From Bacteroidota bacterium (GTDB lineage Bacteria > Bacteroidota > Ignavibacteria > Palsa-1295): a stretch of DNA of 64,000 nt. Location of the stretch: contig JAJPIO010000008.1 of NCBI GenBank assembly GCA_021324735.1, forward strand, positions 51,706-115,705. Direction: 5' to 3'. The position numbers were made by a program, and so were the translations under genes. The first letter of the stretch is position 1, and every line of letters begins with the position of its first letter. The notes below the pieces were generated by a model. That model made no database searches. It saw only the letters and a program-made list of their open reading frames with translations, and was not told the origin of the DNA. This document shows positions 63,745-64,000 of the stretch, piece by piece.

Positions 63745-64000
63745 TTTCTTTCAAATTTCGCTTATTTCGAGCCATTCTGAGGCCAAAGTGACGCTGGCTC
63801 GGCTTGGGAGTACCAATTATCGCAATTCAGAAGCCTTTAATTCCGCAATTTTGCTGCCCGATCCCGGATCCCGAGCCCCGGGCGGACCGAGCAAAAAGTC
63901 CCATCGCATAGTACACTACAACAGGACTCGATCAATTTCCAACGAACGACGGCCACCTGTGGGGAGCCCCGGGGTGGTGGGCCGGTGCATTACGGTCTCC
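63745..64000. other. Upstream region of pckA, nothing recognised
   Basis: About 60 AT-rich bases, presumably the pckA promoter, are followed by GC-rich sequence with an inverted repeat near 63851-63882 (GCCCG ... CGGGC). A leftward frame from the edge ends in TAG at about 63920 and could be the tail of a gene beyond the window. It is too short to judge. Confidence 0.3.

Noticed and set aside
1..64000. CRISPR arrays, rRNA, phage or transposase genes
   Set aside because: No regularly spaced short repeats, rRNA sequence, DDE transposase or phage structural gene was seen. Repeats found are isolated palindromes.

Overview
The window reads as chromosome of a Gram-negative member of the Bacteroidota/Chlorobiota (FCB) group, most likely an Ignavibacteria- or Kapabacteria-like lineage. 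This is inference from gene content: four proteins with C-terminal type IX secretion (T9SS) sorting domains, an Omp28-type thioredoxin protein, two TonB-dependent receptors with N-terminal carboxypeptidase-regulatory-like domains, a Bacteroidota-style YbeY, HPr kinase without visible PTS genes, and many genes lacking a Shine-Dalgarno sequence. UGA acts as an ordinary stop in several complete genes.

Region 1 (1-11.2 kb) is a dense respiratory and electron-transfer locus arranged around a divergent regulatory gap at 5.0-5.5 kb. Leftward run a porin with an N-terminal monoheme domain resembling Cyc2, a small cytochrome c, a Rieske protein, a b6-type cytochrome b with a cytochrome c domain fused to its C-terminus, and the start of a membrane-anchored protein cut by the window edge. 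Rightward run a paralogous small cytochrome c, a NapC/NrfH-like tetraheme quinol-linked cytochrome, a small two-helix membrane protein, a decaheme MtrA/DmsE-type cytochrome and an 807-residue outer-membrane barrel in the MtrB/PioB position. Together they could connect the quinone pool or bc complex to the outside of the cell (extracellular iron oxidation or reduction). This is the most interesting system here.

Region 2 (11.2-26 kb) is mostly housekeeping: mutS and an AlkD-like gene leftward; ybeY, a DUF494/smg gene, topA and rseP rightward; then dedA, a large T9SS thioredoxin protein, a rhodanese-fold protein lacking its cysteine, and hprK. Two inverted-repeat elements with a shared terminal sequence abut the stop codons of mutS and hprK.

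Region 3 (26-42 kb) is cell-surface and accessory: a TonB-dependent receptor, two large modular T9SS proteins built from an approximately 200-residue repeated module (the second broken by one in-frame TGA where a tryptophan is expected), a lipoprotein, and a tight four-gene operon of TonB receptor, beta-helix lipoprotein and two calcineurin-like phosphoesterase lipoproteins, probably for scavenging phosphate from organic phosphates.

Region 4 (42-64 kb) holds tRNA-Gln(CUG), two related small barrel proteins, an EamA permease, clpX, a PoxB-like ThDP enzyme, ftsK, a short-form adk, a T9SS protein, a secreted TPR protein, a DUF899 protein, a secreted protein of the family often mislabelled asparagine synthetase B, a small C2H2 zinc-finger protein, rpsT, an ArsC-family protein, dnaX, a DUF4199 membrane protein and pckA. 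Palindromic REP-like elements lie in several intergenic gaps. No CRISPR array, rRNA, transposase or phage gene was seen.
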